NCBI RefSeq assembly: GCF_005081445.1 | Contig: NZ_CP034873.1 | Span: forward strand, 569,868 to 633,867 | From: Buchnera aphidicola (Hyadaphis tataricae) | Lineage (GTDB): Bacteria; Pseudomonadota; Gammaproteobacteria; Enterobacterales; Enterobacteriaceae | Length of the DNA: 64,000 nt | Direction: 5' to 3' | Shown here: piece after piece, positions 51,007 through 61,750 of the stretch | How the letters are laid out: the number at the start of each line of letters is the position of its first letter | Position numbering within the stretch: position 1 is the stretch's first letter | Notes under the pieces: generated by a model | The model's database searches: none | The model's input: the letters and a program-made list of their open reading frames with translations, nothing else | What the model was told of the DNA's origin: nothing | Program-made: the position numbers and the translations under genes

Positions 51007-51342
51007 TTAGTGCTTTTTATTAATGTTTTCATCTAAAAAATTTTTCAGCTGTAACTTAGAAATAGCTCCTACTTTAGTAGCAAGAATTTTGCTATCATAA
51101 AATAAGAGTAATGTAGGAATGCTTCTAATAGAATACAGAGGAGGAGTATTTTTATTTTTTTCTATGTTTAATTTTCCAACAATAATTGTATTAGAATATT
51201 CTTGTGATATTTCATTTAATATAGGTGCTAAAATTTTACAAGGATTACACCATTCAGCCCAAAAATCTACCAAAATGAAACCTTTTGTTCGTAAAACTTG
51301 TTCTTCAAAATTATCATCATTTAGTTCAATTATGTTATGCAT
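51007..51342 (-). CDS. trxA: Thioredoxin 1 with a WCNPC active site
   Basis: A dithiol-disulfide reductase of about 111 residues (109 in E. coli). The active site reads W31-C-N-P-C35, with Asn where almost all thioredoxins have Gly. The cis-Pro loop is [10 protein letters not shown] (Ser for the usual Gly before Ile-Pro). The fold is otherwise standard, ending [12 protein letters not shown]. The frame could begin at TTG (51357). The ATG at 51342 ([10 protein letters not shown]) fits the family start and has GAG upstream. It lies between rep and rho. Confidence 0.94.
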   Translation of the reverse strand: MHNIIELNDDNFEEQVLRTKGFILVDFWAEWCNPCKILAPILNEISQEYSNTIIVGKLNIEKNKNTPPLYSIRSIPTLLLFYDSKILATKVGAISKLQLKNFLDENINKKH

Positions 51343-51484
51343 TTTATTATTACTCAAGATTAATCAGTGTACAAAATAAAAAATTTCATTTTTTATACTT
51401 AGACGTAAAAAGTATATTATTTAATAATATCATTTTTAAAAATTTTTTAAAACTAAATTTAAAAAATTATTTATAAGTATTGTG

Positions 51485-53428
51485 TTATAAAATATTTTTG
51501 TCCCATTCTAAATCTTCTGGAGGTAGCTCAAATAAAAACCTGCTAGGAGACATATTTAAAATTTGTCCATATTGCGTTTTTCTTATGCAATAAGTAAAAA
51601 ATAATTGTTTTTTTGCTCTAGTTATACCAACATATGTTAATCTTCTTTCTTCTTCTATATTATTGTTATCAATACTTTTATAATTCGGCAAAATTCCTTC
51701 ACACATTCCTATTATAAATACTGAAGAAAATTCTAAACCTTTAGACGCATGTAATGTCATTAATTGGACTTGATTATTTGTTTCCTCTTGATTCAAATGA
51801 TTTTTTTTAATAACATCACGTAATGACATTTTTGTAACAATTTTTGACAAATTCATGGGTTTTTCAAATTCGTTTCCTTCAATCATCTGTTTTAACCATT
51901 CAGATAAAGTATTAATATTATTTATACTATTTGTAATTTTTTTTGGTTCTTTTAAAATTTTAGACAACCATGACTCATATTTTATTTCTTTAATAATTAT
52001 ATCTAATATTTCTGATGGATTAGAGTAAGATAACTCATGGAATTTGTTTATTAAAGTTACGAATTTTTTTATCTTGTTAATAGTGTTTTGATTTAAAAAA
52101 GATGGTTTTTGAAGATTATTGCTTATTTGAAAAAGACTAAAATTAGTTTGATTTGCATATTTTTCTAATTTGTTTAATGTAATGACACCAATTTTGCGCG
52201 AAGGAATATTGATGATTCTCATAAAAGCATAATTATCATCTGGATTAATTACAATACGTAAATAATTTAATAAATCTTTAATTTCAGGATGAGAAAAAAA
52301 TGATGAATTTTCAGCAATCTTATATGGAATATTTTTTTTAAAAAATATTTTTTCAAGAATTTTAGATTGATAATTACCACGATATAAAATTGCGTAATCT
52401 TGATATGTTTTTGATTTTTTAGAAGATTCAAATAGAATTTTTTCAGCTATTTTTTCTGCTTCTGATTCTTCATTTTTAGCTGGAATAATTTGTATGAAAT
52501 TGCCATATTTTAATTTAGAAAATAATTTTTTTTCAAGTAAATGTATATTATTAGAAATGAGACTATTCGCTACTTTTAATATTCTTCCTGAAGAACGATA
52601 ATTATGTTCAAGTTTGATAATGTTTAAAGTAGGAAAATCTTTTTTTAATGAAAAAATGTTTTTTGGATTTGCTCCTCTCCATGAATAAATTGATTGATCA
52701 TCATCTCCTACAAATGTAAAATCAGAATCTAAATGCGTTAATGTTTTGATAAATTCATATTGACTATTATTCGTATCTTGATATTCATCGACTAATAAAT
52801 ATGAGATTTTTTTTTGCCAACGTTTTTTGATCGTATGATTATTTTTCAGCAATAATGTAGGTATGCAAATTAAATCATCAAAATCTAATATGTTTGATTC
52901 ATTTAGATACGTGTTATATTTTTCATAAATTTTTGAAAAATATTCTTCTAAAGAAGAATTGACTAAAGATTGTACTTTTAGAGGTGTAAAAAAATTATTT
53001 TTCCAAAAAGAAATCATGACATTAATTTTTTTTAATAGTTTTATATTATTTTTGATTTGTTTGTCGCATATTTTTTTTAACAATATTATTTGATCTTTTT
53101 CATCTAAAAGGGTGAAATTAATATTAAAATGCAAGGTATCAATTTCTTGTTGAATAATTTTTAAACCTAGTGCATGAAAAGTAGAAACAATAATTTGGTT
53201 TGTTGTGGAAATGCTTAAATGTTTTGCAAGACGGCTCTTCATTTCATATGCAGCTCTATTAGTAAACGTCACTGATGCAATATTATTAGGTGAATATTGA
53301 CAATTTTTAATGAGATGAATAATCTTGTTTACTATGACTTTTGTTTTTCCAGAACCAGCCCCTGCTAAAATTAAACAGGGACCCTTGATACATTTTATAG
53401 CATTTTTTTGAGCAAAGTTAAGTAGCAT
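51485..53428 (-). CDS. rep: ATP-dependent DNA helicase Rep, short C-terminus
   Basis: A 3'-5' SF1A helicase that helps forks pass obstacles. It has 647 residues (673 in E. coli). It shows Walker A in LILAGAGSGKTKVI, VTFTNRAAYEMK, VDEYQDTNNSQYEF (Walker B), GDDDQSIYSWRGA, NYRSSGRIL and LMTLHASKGLEFSS. It matches Rep better than UvrD and sits in the E. coli rep position. It ends LEWDKNIL, so it lacks about 25 residues of the E. coli tail, which bind the replicative helicase DnaB. All helicase motifs are intact. Confidence 0.95.
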   Translation of the reverse strand: MLLNFAQKNAIKCIKGPCLILAGAGSGKTKVIVNKIIHLIKNCQYSPNNIASVTFTNRAAYEMKSRLAKHLSISTTNQIIVSTFHALGLKIIQQEIDTLHFNINFTLLDEKDQIILLKKICDKQIKNNIKLLKKINVMISFWKNNFFTPLKVQSLVNSSLEEYFSKIYEKYNTYLNESNILDFDDLICIPTLLLKNNHTIKKRWQKKISYLLVDEYQDTNNSQYEFIKTLTHLDSDFTFVGDDDQSIYSWRGANPKNIFSLKKDFPTLNIIKLEHNYRSSGRILKVANSLISNNIHLLEKKLFSKLKYGNFIQIIPAKNEESEAEKIAEKILFESSKKSKTYQDYAILYRGNYQSKILEKIFFKKNIPYKIAENSSFFSHPEIKDLLNYLRIVINPDDNYAFMRIINIPSRKIGVITLNKLEKYANQTNFSLFQISNNLQKPSFLNQNTINKIKKFVTLINKFHELSYSNPSEILDIIIKEIKYESWLSKILKEPKKITNSINNINTLSEWLKQMIEGNEFEKPMNLSKIVTKMSLRDVIKKNHLNQEETNNQVQLMTLHASKGLEFSSVFIIGMCEGILPNYKSIDNNNIEEERRLTYVGITRAKKQLFFTYCIRKTQYGQILNMSPSRFLFELPPEDLEWDKNIL

Positions 53429-53487
53429 AAAATATCAACAATTATTAAGTAAATAAATGATTTTTTTAAAGACAAGTGTTTTATTTT

Positions 53488-54960
53488 TTATTGAGCAACT
53501 TTGATAGCCTTCATATTTTTCATATAAGACCTTAATTTTCGCCCAATTATTTCTATTGGGTGATTTTGGATCATTTCATTAATATTAAACAATTCAATGT
53601 TATTCACATTTTTTACAGGAGAATGAGAACCTAAATCAGTTTTTTCAAGTGTGATAATAAAATCTTTTAAAATAGGATATGCATTTTCAGAAAAAAGATA
53701 ACTACCATATTCTGCAGTATCTGAAATTACTACATTCATTTCATATAATTTTTTTCTTGCAATTGTATTAGCTATCAAGGGTAATTCATGTAAAGATTCA
53801 TAATATGCAGACTCTTCCATAATACCTGCTTCTACCATGTTTTCAAATGATAATTCAATGCCGGCTTTTAATATTGCAACCATGAGAGTTCCATGATCAT
53901 AATATTCTTGTTCTGGTATTTTTGTGTCATAAAAAGGAGCCTGTTCAAACGATGTGTTTTTAACTTTATTACGCCAATTTAATAAATTCTTATCTTTATT
54001 TTTCCAGTCTTGCATCATTTCTAAAGAAAATTTTCCTGAAATAATATCATCCATATGTTTTTGAAATAATTTTGATAAAATTCTTTTCATTGTTTGAGAA
54101 AGATAAAAAGCTCTGATTTTTGATGGATTGGATAATCGATTCATCATTAAAGTGATGCCACCATGTTTCAGAGATTCTGTAATCGTTTCCCAACCATATT
54201 GTATTAGTTTTCCTGCATAACCTGGATTGTATTTATTTGCAATCAGCATTTCATAACATATTAAGGACGCAGTTTGGAGCATGCCACACAAAATAGTTTG
54301 TTCACCCATGAGATCTGATTTAACTTCAGCTATAAATGAAGATTCAAGAACACCTGCATGATGTCCTCCGGTAGAAAATGCCCATGCTTTTGCAATATCT
54401 AATCCTATATTATTAGGATCATTTTCATTATGCACTGCAATCAATGTAGGTACTCCAAAACCTCTTTTATATTCTTCTCTAACTTCTGTTCCAGGACATT
54501 TTGGTGCAACCATTACAACTGTAATATCTTTTCTTATTTTTTCTCCTTTTTCTACAATATTAAAACCATGTGAATAACCTAAACAAGAATCTTTTTTCAT
54601 TAATTTTTGTAGTTCTTGTACAACATTAGCATGTTGTTTATCAGGAGTTAGGTTTATTACTAAATCAGCATTAGGTATTAATGTTTCATAATCATCTACT
54701 TGAAAATGATGATTTGTTGCATTTTGCCAAGAATGGTTTTTTTTTAAAATACTATCTTTTTTTAGAGCATAAGAAATTTTTAAACCTGATTCTCTCATAT
54801 TTAAACCTTGATTTAAACCTTGAGAACCACAACCTACAATGACTATATTTTTGTTTTTTAAGATGTCGTTTTCTTTATTAAATTCTTCTCTTTTCATAAA
54901 ACGACATTTTTTTATTTGATTAATTTTTTCTCTAAAATTGAGAGTATTAAAATAATTCAT
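53488..54960 (-). CDS. ilvC: Ketol-acid reductoisomerase (NADP+)
   Basis: Second common step of isoleucine and valine synthesis. It has about 490 residues (491 in E. coli; class II, long form). It has [12 protein letters not shown], the NADP site [36 protein letters not shown] and [24 protein letters not shown] two codons earlier also opens the frame. The ATG at 54960 with upstream AAAGGA is preferred. It lies 35 bases after ilvD, so ilvD-ilvC may be one transcript supplying branched-chain amino acids to the host. Confidence 0.97.
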   Translation of the reverse strand: MNYFNTLNFREKINQIKKCRFMKREEFNKENDILKNKNIVIVGCGSQGLNQGLNMRESGLKISYALKKDSILKKNHSWQNATNHHFQVDDYETLIPNADLVINLTPDKQHANVVQELQKLMKKDSCLGYSHGFNIVEKGEKIRKDITVVMVAPKCPGTEVREEYKRGFGVPTLIAVHNENDPNNIGLDIAKAWAFSTGGHHAGVLESSFIAEVKSDLMGEQTILCGMLQTASLICYEMLIANKYNPGYAGKLIQYGWETITESLKHGGITLMMNRLSNPSKIRAFYLSQTMKRILSKLFQKHMDDIISGKFSLEMMQDWKNKDKNLLNWRNKVKNTSFEQAPFYDTKIPEQEYYDHGTLMVAILKAGIELSFENMVEAGIMEESAYYESLHELPLIANTIARKKLYEMNVVISDTAEYGSYLFSENAYPILKDFIITLEKTDLGSHSPVKNVNNIELFNINEMIQNHPIEIIGRKLRSYMKNMKAIKVAQ

Positions 54961-54995
54961 TAACAATTGTTCCTTTAATATATAAAAAAAAATGT

Positions 54996-56849
54996 TTAAA
55001 GATTAGATATTTTTTTTTGATCTCTAGCAGCGCCCTTATCAGCACTAGTTGCAAAAAAAGCATATGTTTTTAATGCTAATGAAATATGTCTTTGACGATT
55101 TGCTGGATGATAAGACAAATGCCCTTTAGATGCTTCCTTTTTAATACGTTTATGTAATATTGTTTCAGTAATATCAAGATGTATAGTTCTTTCAGGAATA
55201 TTGATATTAATGATATCTCCATTTTGTACTAACGCGATCAAACCTTTGTCAGCTGCTTCCGGTGAAATATGTCCGACAGATATTCCAGATGTGCCTCCTG
55301 AAAATCTGCCATCAGTAATTAAAGCACACGTTTTATCTAAATTCATGGATTTTAAATATGTAGTAGGATATAACATTTCTTGCATTCCTGGACCACCTTT
55401 CGGTCCTTCATAGCGAATAACAATAACATGACCTGCTGTTATCTTGTTATTTAATATTGCATCAATGGCATCTTCTTGACTATCATATACTTTAGCGATT
55501 CCGGAAAAAATATGATTTGTTTTATCTATTCCAGCAGTTTTTATTATACAACCATTTTTTGCTAAATTTCCATATAAAACAGCCAATCCTCCATCTTGAT
55601 TATAAGCATGTTCACATGAACGAATACAGCCACTTTTACGGTCATTATCCAATGTTAACCATCTAGATTTTTGAGAATATGGTTGTGTTGTTTTGATTCC
55701 TCCCGGTTTCGCTTTGAACATTTGAAGTACAGTGTTATCTTTAGTTAACATTATGTCATATTGATTTAAAATTGTTTCTAAATCTAACTGTAATATATTT
55801 TTCGTTGTTGTGTTTATTAAATTAGATCGGTTTAATTCTCCTAAAATGCCCATTACACCGCCTGCTCTATGCACGTCTTCAATATGATATAAAGAAGTAC
55901 TTGGGGCAACTTTACAGATGTGAGGTACTTTTTTAGAAAAAGAATTAATATCAGACATTTTAAAGTCAATGTTTGCTTCTTGCGCTGCAGCTAATAAATG
56001 TAAAACCGTATTAGTTGAACCACCCATTGCAATATCTAGTGTGATCGCATTTTCAAATGATTTTTTATTGAGAATATTTCTTGGTAAGACATTTAGATTA
56101 TTATTTTTATAGTATTCTTGTGTAATTTTAACAATAATTTTAGCCGATTTGATGAATAACTTTTTTCGATCAACATGAGTAGCTAACAATGTACCATTTC
56201 CTGGTAAAGATAATCCCATAACTTCTGTTAAACAGTTCATCGAATTTGCAGTAAACATTCCTGAACAGGATCCGCATGTAGGACATGCTGCATTTTCAAC
56301 TTGTTTAATAAAATCTTGAGATTCATTCGGTTTACCTCCAACCATAATAGCATCTACTAAATCGATTTTAATTGCTTTATTGTTTTTTTGTATTTTACCG
56401 GCTTCCATAGGTCCACCAGAAACAAATACACATGGTATATTGAGTCGTAATGCAGCCATCAGCATGCCTGGAGTAATTTTATCACAATTGGACACACAAA
56501 TCATAGCGTCTGCACAATGAGCATTAATAACATATTCTATTGAATCTGCAATTAATTCTCTTGATGGCAAAGAGTACAACATTCCAGAATGACCCATCGC
56601 GATACCATCATCGATTGCAATAGAATTAAATTCTTTTGGAACACCTCCTGATGCTTGAATTTCTTTAGAAATAAGTTTGCCAACCTTTTGTAGGTGAATA
56701 TGTCCCGGTACAAATTGTGAAAAAGAATTTACTATTGCGATAATAGGTTTTTTAAAATCTTCATCATTCATGCCTGTAGCACGCCACAAAGATCTTGCTC
56801 CAGACATATTATTACCATGTGTAGTTGTAAAAGAACGATATTTAGGCAT
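54996..56849 (-). CDS. ilvD: Dihydroxy-acid dehydratase
   Basis: Third common step of branched-chain amino acid synthesis. It has about 617 residues (616 in E. coli) and is an Fe-S enzyme with cluster Cys in [12 protein letters not shown] and [23 protein letters not shown] is the family start, so the ATG at 56849 is used and not the one at 56873. It contains [19 protein letters not shown] and [10 protein letters not shown], and ends [16 protein letters not shown]. It is a client of the isc cluster-assembly genes that lie next to it on the other strand. Confidence 0.97.
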   Translation of the reverse strand: MPKYRSFTTTHGNNMSGARSLWRATGMNDEDFKKPIIAIVNSFSQFVPGHIHLQKVGKLISKEIQASGGVPKEFNSIAIDDGIAMGHSGMLYSLPSRELIADSIEYVINAHCADAMICVSNCDKITPGMLMAALRLNIPCVFVSGGPMEAGKIQKNNKAIKIDLVDAIMVGGKPNESQDFIKQVENAACPTCGSCSGMFTANSMNCLTEVMGLSLPGNGTLLATHVDRKKLFIKSAKIIVKITQEYYKNNNLNVLPRNILNKKSFENAITLDIAMGGSTNTVLHLLAAAQEANIDFKMSDINSFSKKVPHICKVAPSTSLYHIEDVHRAGGVMGILGELNRSNLINTTTKNILQLDLETILNQYDIMLTKDNTVLQMFKAKPGGIKTTQPYSQKSRWLTLDNDRKSGCIRSCEHAYNQDGGLAVLYGNLAKNGCIIKTAGIDKTNHIFSGIAKVYDSQEDAIDAILNNKITAGHVIVIRYEGPKGGPGMQEMLYPTTYLKSMNLDKTCALITDGRFSGGTSGISVGHISPEAADKGLIALVQNGDIININIPERTIHLDITETILHKRIKKEASKGHLSYHPANRQRHISLALKTYAFFATSADKGAARDQKKISNL

Positions 56850-57049
56850 TTTAAAATAACTCCAAAAGGACAACAGTATCTTTTTATTTATTTTTTTATG
56901 TTTAGCAGATTTTTCATTGAGATAAAAAATAGATTGTTTAGATAGTTATCTAAAACTATATAGATTAGTGTTGTGTAAAATGTTAAATGATATTGATTTA
57001 TATTGATGTATATTTTAAGAAAATTGATAACAATTATCAATTGAAATCT

Positions 57050-57126
57050 TGGCAGGGGTGGAAGGATTTGAACCTACAACTTTCGGTTTTGGAGACCGAT
57101 GCTCTACCAAATTGAACTACACCCCT
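57050..57126 (-). tRNA. tRNA-Trp (anticodon CCA)
   Basis: It starts AGGGGTGTAGTTCAATTTGG at 57126, with anticodon loop CTCCAAA (CCA) and T arm GGTTCAAATCC. The acceptor end CACCCCT is followed by G73 and an encoded CCA. Compared with E. coli, one extra T is present in the D loop. Confidence 0.96.
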
Positions 57127-57298
57127 ATATTGAATATATGAGATTTTCAATAATTATATTATCAATAATTAAAAAAGTCTAGTAAGTATTGTTAGAAATT
57201 TTAATGCATTATATTTTAGTGATTTTTGCATATAAAATCTTATTAAAATGATAGAATGTATATTTCTTGTATATATTTTTTTAAGGAAAATATTGATT

Positions 57299-58513
57299 AT
57301 GAAAACTCCTGTTTATTTAGATTATGCAGCAACCACTCCAGTGGAAAAAGAAGTTTTAAAAAAAATGATGCATTATTTTACAATAGATGGAATTTTTGGC
57401 AACCCTGCGTCTCGTTCTCATAAATTTGGTTGGAATGCAGAAGAAATCGTTGATATTTCAAGAAACCAAATTGCTGAATTAATCGGAGCTGATTCTCGTG
57501 AAATTGTATTTACTTCAGGTGCTACTGAATCCAATAATTTAGCTATAAAAGGTGTTGCATTTTTTTATAAATACAAAGGCAAACATATTATTACTAGCAA
57601 AACAGAACATAAATCTGTTTTAGATACTTGTAGATATCTTGAAACGCAGGGATTTAGTGTCACTTACTTAACCCCGAAAAATAATGGTGTTATCGATTTT
57701 AATGATCTTAAAAAAAATATTAAAAAAGATACCATTCTTATTTCTATAATGCATGTTAATAACGAAATTGGTATTATACAAGATATTGAGATTATATCAA
57801 AAATTTGTAAAATTCACGGTATTCTTTTTCATGTAGATGCAACACAAAGTGTAGGAAAAATACCTATTAATTTAAAAACATTATCTATAGACTTAATGTC
57901 TTTTTCTGCGCATAAGGTATATGGACCAAAAGGAATCGGTGGTTTATATGTTCGTCGCAAACCACGTGTTCGTTTATTGCCTAGTATACATGGCGGAGGT
58001 CATGAACGAGGCATGAGATCTGGAACACTACCGGTACATCAAATTGTTGGAATGGGTGAAGCATTTATTTTAGCAAAAAGAAAAATGCACAATGATTTTG
58101 TTCGGTTCACAAAATTACGAAATTTACTTTGGGATGGAATTAAAAATATTGAAGAAGTTTATTTAAATAGCGATTTAAAACAGGGTGTACCTCACATTTT
58201 AAATGTCAGTTTTAATTACGTTGAAGGTGAATCTTTGATTATGTCATTAAAAGACTTAGCTATTGCTTCAGGTTCCGCTTGCACGTCTGCAAGTCTAGAA
58301 CCATCTTATGTTTTAAAAGCATTAGGCATAAAAGATGAATTAGCGCATAGTTCTATTCGTTTTTCTATTGGAAGATTTACTACAGAAGAAGAAATTCAAT
58401 ATACAATTAAATTAGTGCATCATTCTATTTTTAAATTGCGTAATTTATCCCCATTATGGGAAATGTTTAAATCAGGAGTTGATTTAAATAGCATAGAATG
58501 GGATCATAAATAA
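57299..58513 (+). CDS. iscS: Cysteine desulfurase IscS
   Basis: PLP enzyme that takes sulfur from cysteine for Fe-S clusters and thiolated tRNA. It has 404 residues, equal to E. coli. The PLP Lys is in [14 protein letters not shown] and the catalytic Cys in [13 protein letters not shown]. It ends [10 protein letters not shown]. The frame opens at 57248, but the ATG at 57299 ([15 protein letters not shown]) with AAGGAAAA upstream is the family start. It is first in iscS-iscU-hscB-hscA-fdx. No iscR precedes it, so the operon lacks its usual local repressor. Confidence 0.97.
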   Translation: MKTPVYLDYAATTPVEKEVLKKMMHYFTIDGIFGNPASRSHKFGWNAEEIVDISRNQIAELIGADSREIVFTSGATESNNLAIKGVAFFYKYKGKHIITSKTEHKSVLDTCRYLETQGFSVTYLTPKNNGVIDFNDLKKNIKKDTILISIMHVNNEIGIIQDIEIISKICKIHGILFHVDATQSVGKIPINLKTLSIDLMSFSAHKVYGPKGIGGLYVRRKPRVRLLPSIHGGGHERGMRSGTLPVHQIVGMGEAFILAKRKMHNDFVRFTKLRNLLWDGIKNIEEVYLNSDLKQGVPHILNVSFNYVEGESLIMSLKDLAIASGSACTSASLEPSYVLKALGIKDELAHSSIRFSIGRFTTEEEIQYTIKLVHHSIFKLRNLSPLWEMFKSGVDLNSIEWDHK

Positions 58514-58543
58514 ACATAAGATCTTGATAAAGGAAAATAAAAC

Positions 58544-58927
58544 ATGGCTTACAGTAAAAAAGTAATGGATCATTATGAAAATCCAAGAAACGTTGGATCT
58601 TTTTCTAATACTGACATGAATGTAGGTAGTGGTTTGGTAGGAGCGCCTGCTTGCGGTGATGTAATGAAATTACAAATTAAAGTTGATGAAAACGGTATTA
58701 TTCAAGATGCTTGTTTCAAAACATATGGTTGTGGTTCAGCTATAGCTTCTAGTTCTCTAGTCACAGAGTGGGTGAAGGGTAAATCTATAAAAGAGGCTGC
58801 TACTATTAAAAATACTAGTATAGTAGAAGAATTAGAACTTCCTCCGGTAAAAATTCATTGTTCTATTTTAGCTGAAGATGCCATTAAGGCAGCTATTGCT
58901 GACTATAAAAACAAAAAAAATAATTAA
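58544..58927 (+). CDS. iscU: Fe-S cluster scaffold IscU
   Basis: Scaffold on which IscS sulfur and iron are assembled. It has 127 residues (128 in E. coli). Cluster ligands are Cys37 in PACGDVMK (with Asp39), Cys63 in TYGCGSAIAS and Cys106 in KIHCSILAED. The HscA-binding LPPVK is present. It begins 30 bases after iscS. A strong hairpin lies between iscU and hscB, in the place where iscA is found in E. coli. Confidence 0.97.
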   Translation: MAYSKKVMDHYENPRNVGSFSNTDMNVGSGLVGAPACGDVMKLQIKVDENGIIQDACFKTYGCGSAIASSSLVTEWVKGKSIKEAATIKNTSIVEELELPPVKIHCSILAEDAIKAAIADYKNKKNN

Positions 58928-58934
58928 TTTTTTA

Positions 58935-58962
58935 ATGTTGAAAGAACATTTTCTTTCAACAT
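58935..58962 (+). terminator. Hairpin between iscU and hscB
   Basis: ATGTTGAAAG (58935-58944) and CTTTCAACAT (58953-58962) pair perfectly around AACATTTT. It lies just after iscU and could end or attenuate the iscSU message, or protect its 3' end, before hscBA-fdx. There is no strong T run after it. Confidence 0.6.
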
Positions 58963-59049
58963 CTAACATTTTATCATTGTATGATTTAATTAATTGTTTA
59001 TAAAACATTATCATGTTAGATTTTTAAAAACACACATTTAGGTGATTAA

Positions 59050-59583
59050 TTGGATTATTTTACATTATTTAATATGCCAAAAACATTTAAAATCAATGAA
59101 AGGCTATTGTCTAAAAATTTTTATCAATTACAGTTACAGTTTCATCCTGATTTATTCATAAATGATTCTTCAATTGAAAAAAGTATCATCTTAAAAAAAT
59201 CAATTGAAATTAATAAAGGTTATAAAATTTTAAAAAATTTTTTAAGCAGAGCAATTTATTTACTTTCCTTGCATGGTTTAATGATAAAAAAAGAAAAGTT
59301 ATTTTCAAACAACAACCCTTTTCTAAAGGATTATTTTTTGTTACACGAGGAATTAGATGATTTAAAAAAAAATGCTGTTAATAAAGAAAAATTGGATAAA
59401 TTTTTAGAAAAAATAGAAAAAAAAGCGAAACAATATGAAGATCGTATTGAAGTAGAATTTAATCAAAAAAACTTTGATAAAATTATTCAAATTATAGAAA
59501 GGTTATTATTTTTTGAAAATCTAAAAAATAGTTTAAAAAAAATAAAAATATATGATGATATTATGAAAATAAAGGGTTATTGA
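59050..59583 (+). CDS. hscB: Co-chaperone HscB (J-domain)
   Basis: Brings IscU to HscA and stimulates its ATPase. It has 177 residues (171 in E. coli). The J-domain HPD is in QLQFHPDLF. MDYFTLFNMP is the family start, so the start codon is TTG at 59050, preceded by AGGTG. The C-terminal three-helix domain is charged and Lys-rich. It shares one base with hscA (TGATG), so the two are coupled. Confidence 0.94.
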   Translation: MDYFTLFNMPKTFKINERLLSKNFYQLQLQFHPDLFINDSSIEKSIILKKSIEINKGYKILKNFLSRAIYLLSLHGLMIKKEKLFSNNNPFLKDYFLLHEELDDLKKNAVNKEKLDKFLEKIEKKAKQYEDRIEVEFNQKNFDKIIQIIERLLFFENLKNSLKKIKIYDDIMKIKGY

Positions 59584-61388
59584 TGATTTTTCTAGAAAAA
59601 AAAAATGAAAAAATATCTTTAGGTATTGATCTTGGTACTACATATTCCTTAGTTGCTGCAGTACAGAACGAACGTGTTGTTTTATTATCTGATGATCGTA
59701 ATCGTGTTCTGTTACCGTCAGTTGCACATTACAATAAAAATATTGTATCGATAGGTTGGGATGCTTTGAAGTATTTAAACAAAGACCCACAAAACACAAT
59801 TTGTTCTGTAAAACGTTTATTAGGTCGTTCTATTGAATTTATTCAAAAAGAATATCCCATATTACCATATCTTATAGAAAAAGACAGTACTGGAGGAATT
59901 TTATTTCACACATGTTCAGGTCCAGTTACTCCTATAGATGTTTCTCATGACATATTAACATTTTTAAAAAAACGTGCTAATGATTTTTTTAAAAAAGAAA
60001 TAGATGCAAGTATTATAACAGTTCCAGCTTATTTCAATAATCTTCAAAGAGAAGCGACTAAAACAGCAGCATCATTAGCTAAAATTAATTTGTTAAGATT
60101 ATTAAATGAACCAACAGCCGCTGCTATAGCATATGGGTTACAAACACAAAAAAGAGGGATTGTTTTAGTATACGATTTAGGAGGTGGTACTTTTGATGCA
60201 TCCGTATTGAAATTAAATAAAGGAATATTTGAAGTATTAGCTACTAGCGGTGATTCTAGCTTAGGAGGTGATGATTTTGATTTTGCTCTAGCAAATTATA
60301 TTTATAAAAAATCAAAATTAAAAAATAGATGCAATGAATTATTTCAATCTTTACTTATTAAAATAGCAAAAGAGACGAAGTTAAAATTAACTCAACATAA
60401 CAAAGTTTTAATTCAATTTTTTGATTGGAAAGGTTTTATTACTCGTGACGAATTTAATTCAGTAATTATGCATTTAATAAATAAAACTATTATAATTTGT
60501 TCTAATCTTCTTGCAGAAATTAATTTATCTATTAAAGATATTAAAGAAGTGATTATGGTTGGAGGTTCTACTCGTGTTCCTTTAGTTTATGAGAAAGTTT
60601 CATTATTCTTTAGTCGACAACTTTTAAGTTCTATTGATCCTGATAAAGTGGTAGCAATAGGCGCTGCAATGCAAGCAGATATGCTTATGCAGCATAGTAA
60701 TAATGCAAAACATAAAACTTTGTTATTGGATGTTTTGCCACTTTCTTTAGGTATTGAAGTTATGGGTGGTTTTGTCGAAAAAATAATTCTTAAAAATACA
60801 TCGCTTCCTATTTCTAAAACTAAGGAGTTTACAACCTATAAAGATAATCAAACATCTATTTTAATTCATGTACTGCAAGGAGAAAGAGAACGTGTAAAAG
60901 ATTGTATTTCATTAACTCGTTTTGTTTTAAGAGATATTGCACCTCAAAAGGCAGGATTAATTCGTATTTCAGTTAAATTTTCAGTAAACACTGATGGTTT
61001 AATTGATGTGAAAGTGTTAGAAAAAAATAGTAATAAAGAAAAAAATATTACAATTGATAATAGTATGATATTAAAAACAGTTAATATGCCTGAAACAATA
61101 CAAAACTCTCTGAAACATCTTAAAGAAGATTATTGTTTTAGAGTAAAAGAAGAACATAAAATGCACGCAAAACATATTTTAGACATTTTAAAAGATGCAC
61201 TAAAAAGCGATGGGGAATTAATTACCGAAACAGAATTAAAAAAAATAGAATATCAAAAAGAAAAATTAGAGAAATCTATTCAAAAAGATGACTTTTTTTC
61301 TATAAAAGTAAATTTAAAACAATTAGAAGATGCAAGTAAAAATTTTTTTTCATTGCGTATGAAAAAATATTTTTCATGTTTTGATTAA
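59583..61388 (+). CDS. hscA: Hsp70-type chaperone HscA
   Basis: A specialised Hsp70 that releases clusters from IscU. It has about 601 residues (616 in E. coli). The ATPase domain has LGIDLGTTYSLVAAV, LLNEPTAAAIAYGL, VYDLGGGTFDAS and VMVGGSTRVPLV. The substrate domain has PLSLGIEVMGGFVEK and IHVLQGERERV. The C-terminal lid is shorter and Lys-rich. I use the ATG at 59583, overlapping the hscB stop by one base; a TTG one codon earlier is possible. fdx follows after 26 bases. Confidence 0.96.
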   Translation: MIFLEKKNEKISLGIDLGTTYSLVAAVQNERVVLLSDDRNRVLLPSVAHYNKNIVSIGWDALKYLNKDPQNTICSVKRLLGRSIEFIQKEYPILPYLIEKDSTGGILFHTCSGPVTPIDVSHDILTFLKKRANDFFKKEIDASIITVPAYFNNLQREATKTAASLAKINLLRLLNEPTAAAIAYGLQTQKRGIVLVYDLGGGTFDASVLKLNKGIFEVLATSGDSSLGGDDFDFALANYIYKKSKLKNRCNELFQSLLIKIAKETKLKLTQHNKVLIQFFDWKGFITRDEFNSVIMHLINKTIIICSNLLAEINLSIKDIKEVIMVGGSTRVPLVYEKVSLFFSRQLLSSIDPDKVVAIGAAMQADMLMQHSNNAKHKTLLLDVLPLSLGIEVMGGFVEKIILKNTSLPISKTKEFTTYKDNQTSILIHVLQGERERVKDCISLTRFVLRDIAPQKAGLIRISVKFSVNTDGLIDVKVLEKNSNKEKNITIDNSMILKTVNMPETIQNSLKHLKEDYCFRVKEEHKMHAKHILDILKDALKSDGELITETELKKIEYQKEKLEKSIQKDDFFSIKVNLKQLEDASKNFFSLRMKKYFSCFD

Positions 61389-61414
61389 CAACTATTTTAT
61401 AAGCGAGTTCATCA

Positions 61415-61750
61415 ATGCCTAAAGTGCTTTTTTTACCTCATAAGATCATATTACCTCAAGGTGGCGAATTTAATGCAAACAAGGGTGAAACAATATTAGA
61501 AATTGCACTAAAAAATAATATTAAATTAGAACATGCATGCGAACAATCATGTGCTTGTAGCACATGTCATTGCATTATAAGAAAAGGATTTCTTTCTCTT
61601 TCAGGATGGTCTGAAAAAGAAGATGACATTTTAGATAAAGCTTGGGGTCTTGAACCAGAAAGTCGTCTAAGTTGCCAAGCAATTATTGGAAATGATGATA
61701 TTGAAGTAGAAATACCCTTATATACAGTTAATTATGCTCGAGATAGTTAA
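61415..61750 (+). CDS. fdx: 2Fe-2S ferredoxin of the isc system
   Basis: An adrenodoxin-type ferredoxin that supplies electrons for cluster assembly. It has 111 residues, equal to E. coli. Cluster Cys are in [13 protein letters not shown], with the fourth in [23 protein letters not shown] is almost identical to E. coli. It is last in the isc cluster (iscX is missing) and overlaps the convergent der by 4 bases. Confidence 0.97.
   Translation: MPKVLFLPHKIILPQGGEFNANKGETILEIALKNNIKLEHACEQSCACSTCHCIIRKGFLSLSGWSEKEDDILDKAWGLEPESRLSCQAIIGNDDIEVEIPLYTVNYARDS

Noticed and set aside
51485-53428. Calling this helicase UvrD or PcrA
   Set aside because: The sequence follows Rep closely and the gene has the E. 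coli position of rep between ilvC and trxA.
57299-58513. Using the upstream ATG at 57248 for iscS
   Set aside because: The added 17 residues are hydrophobic and absent from the family; the ATG at 57299 has a good ribosome site and the conserved start.
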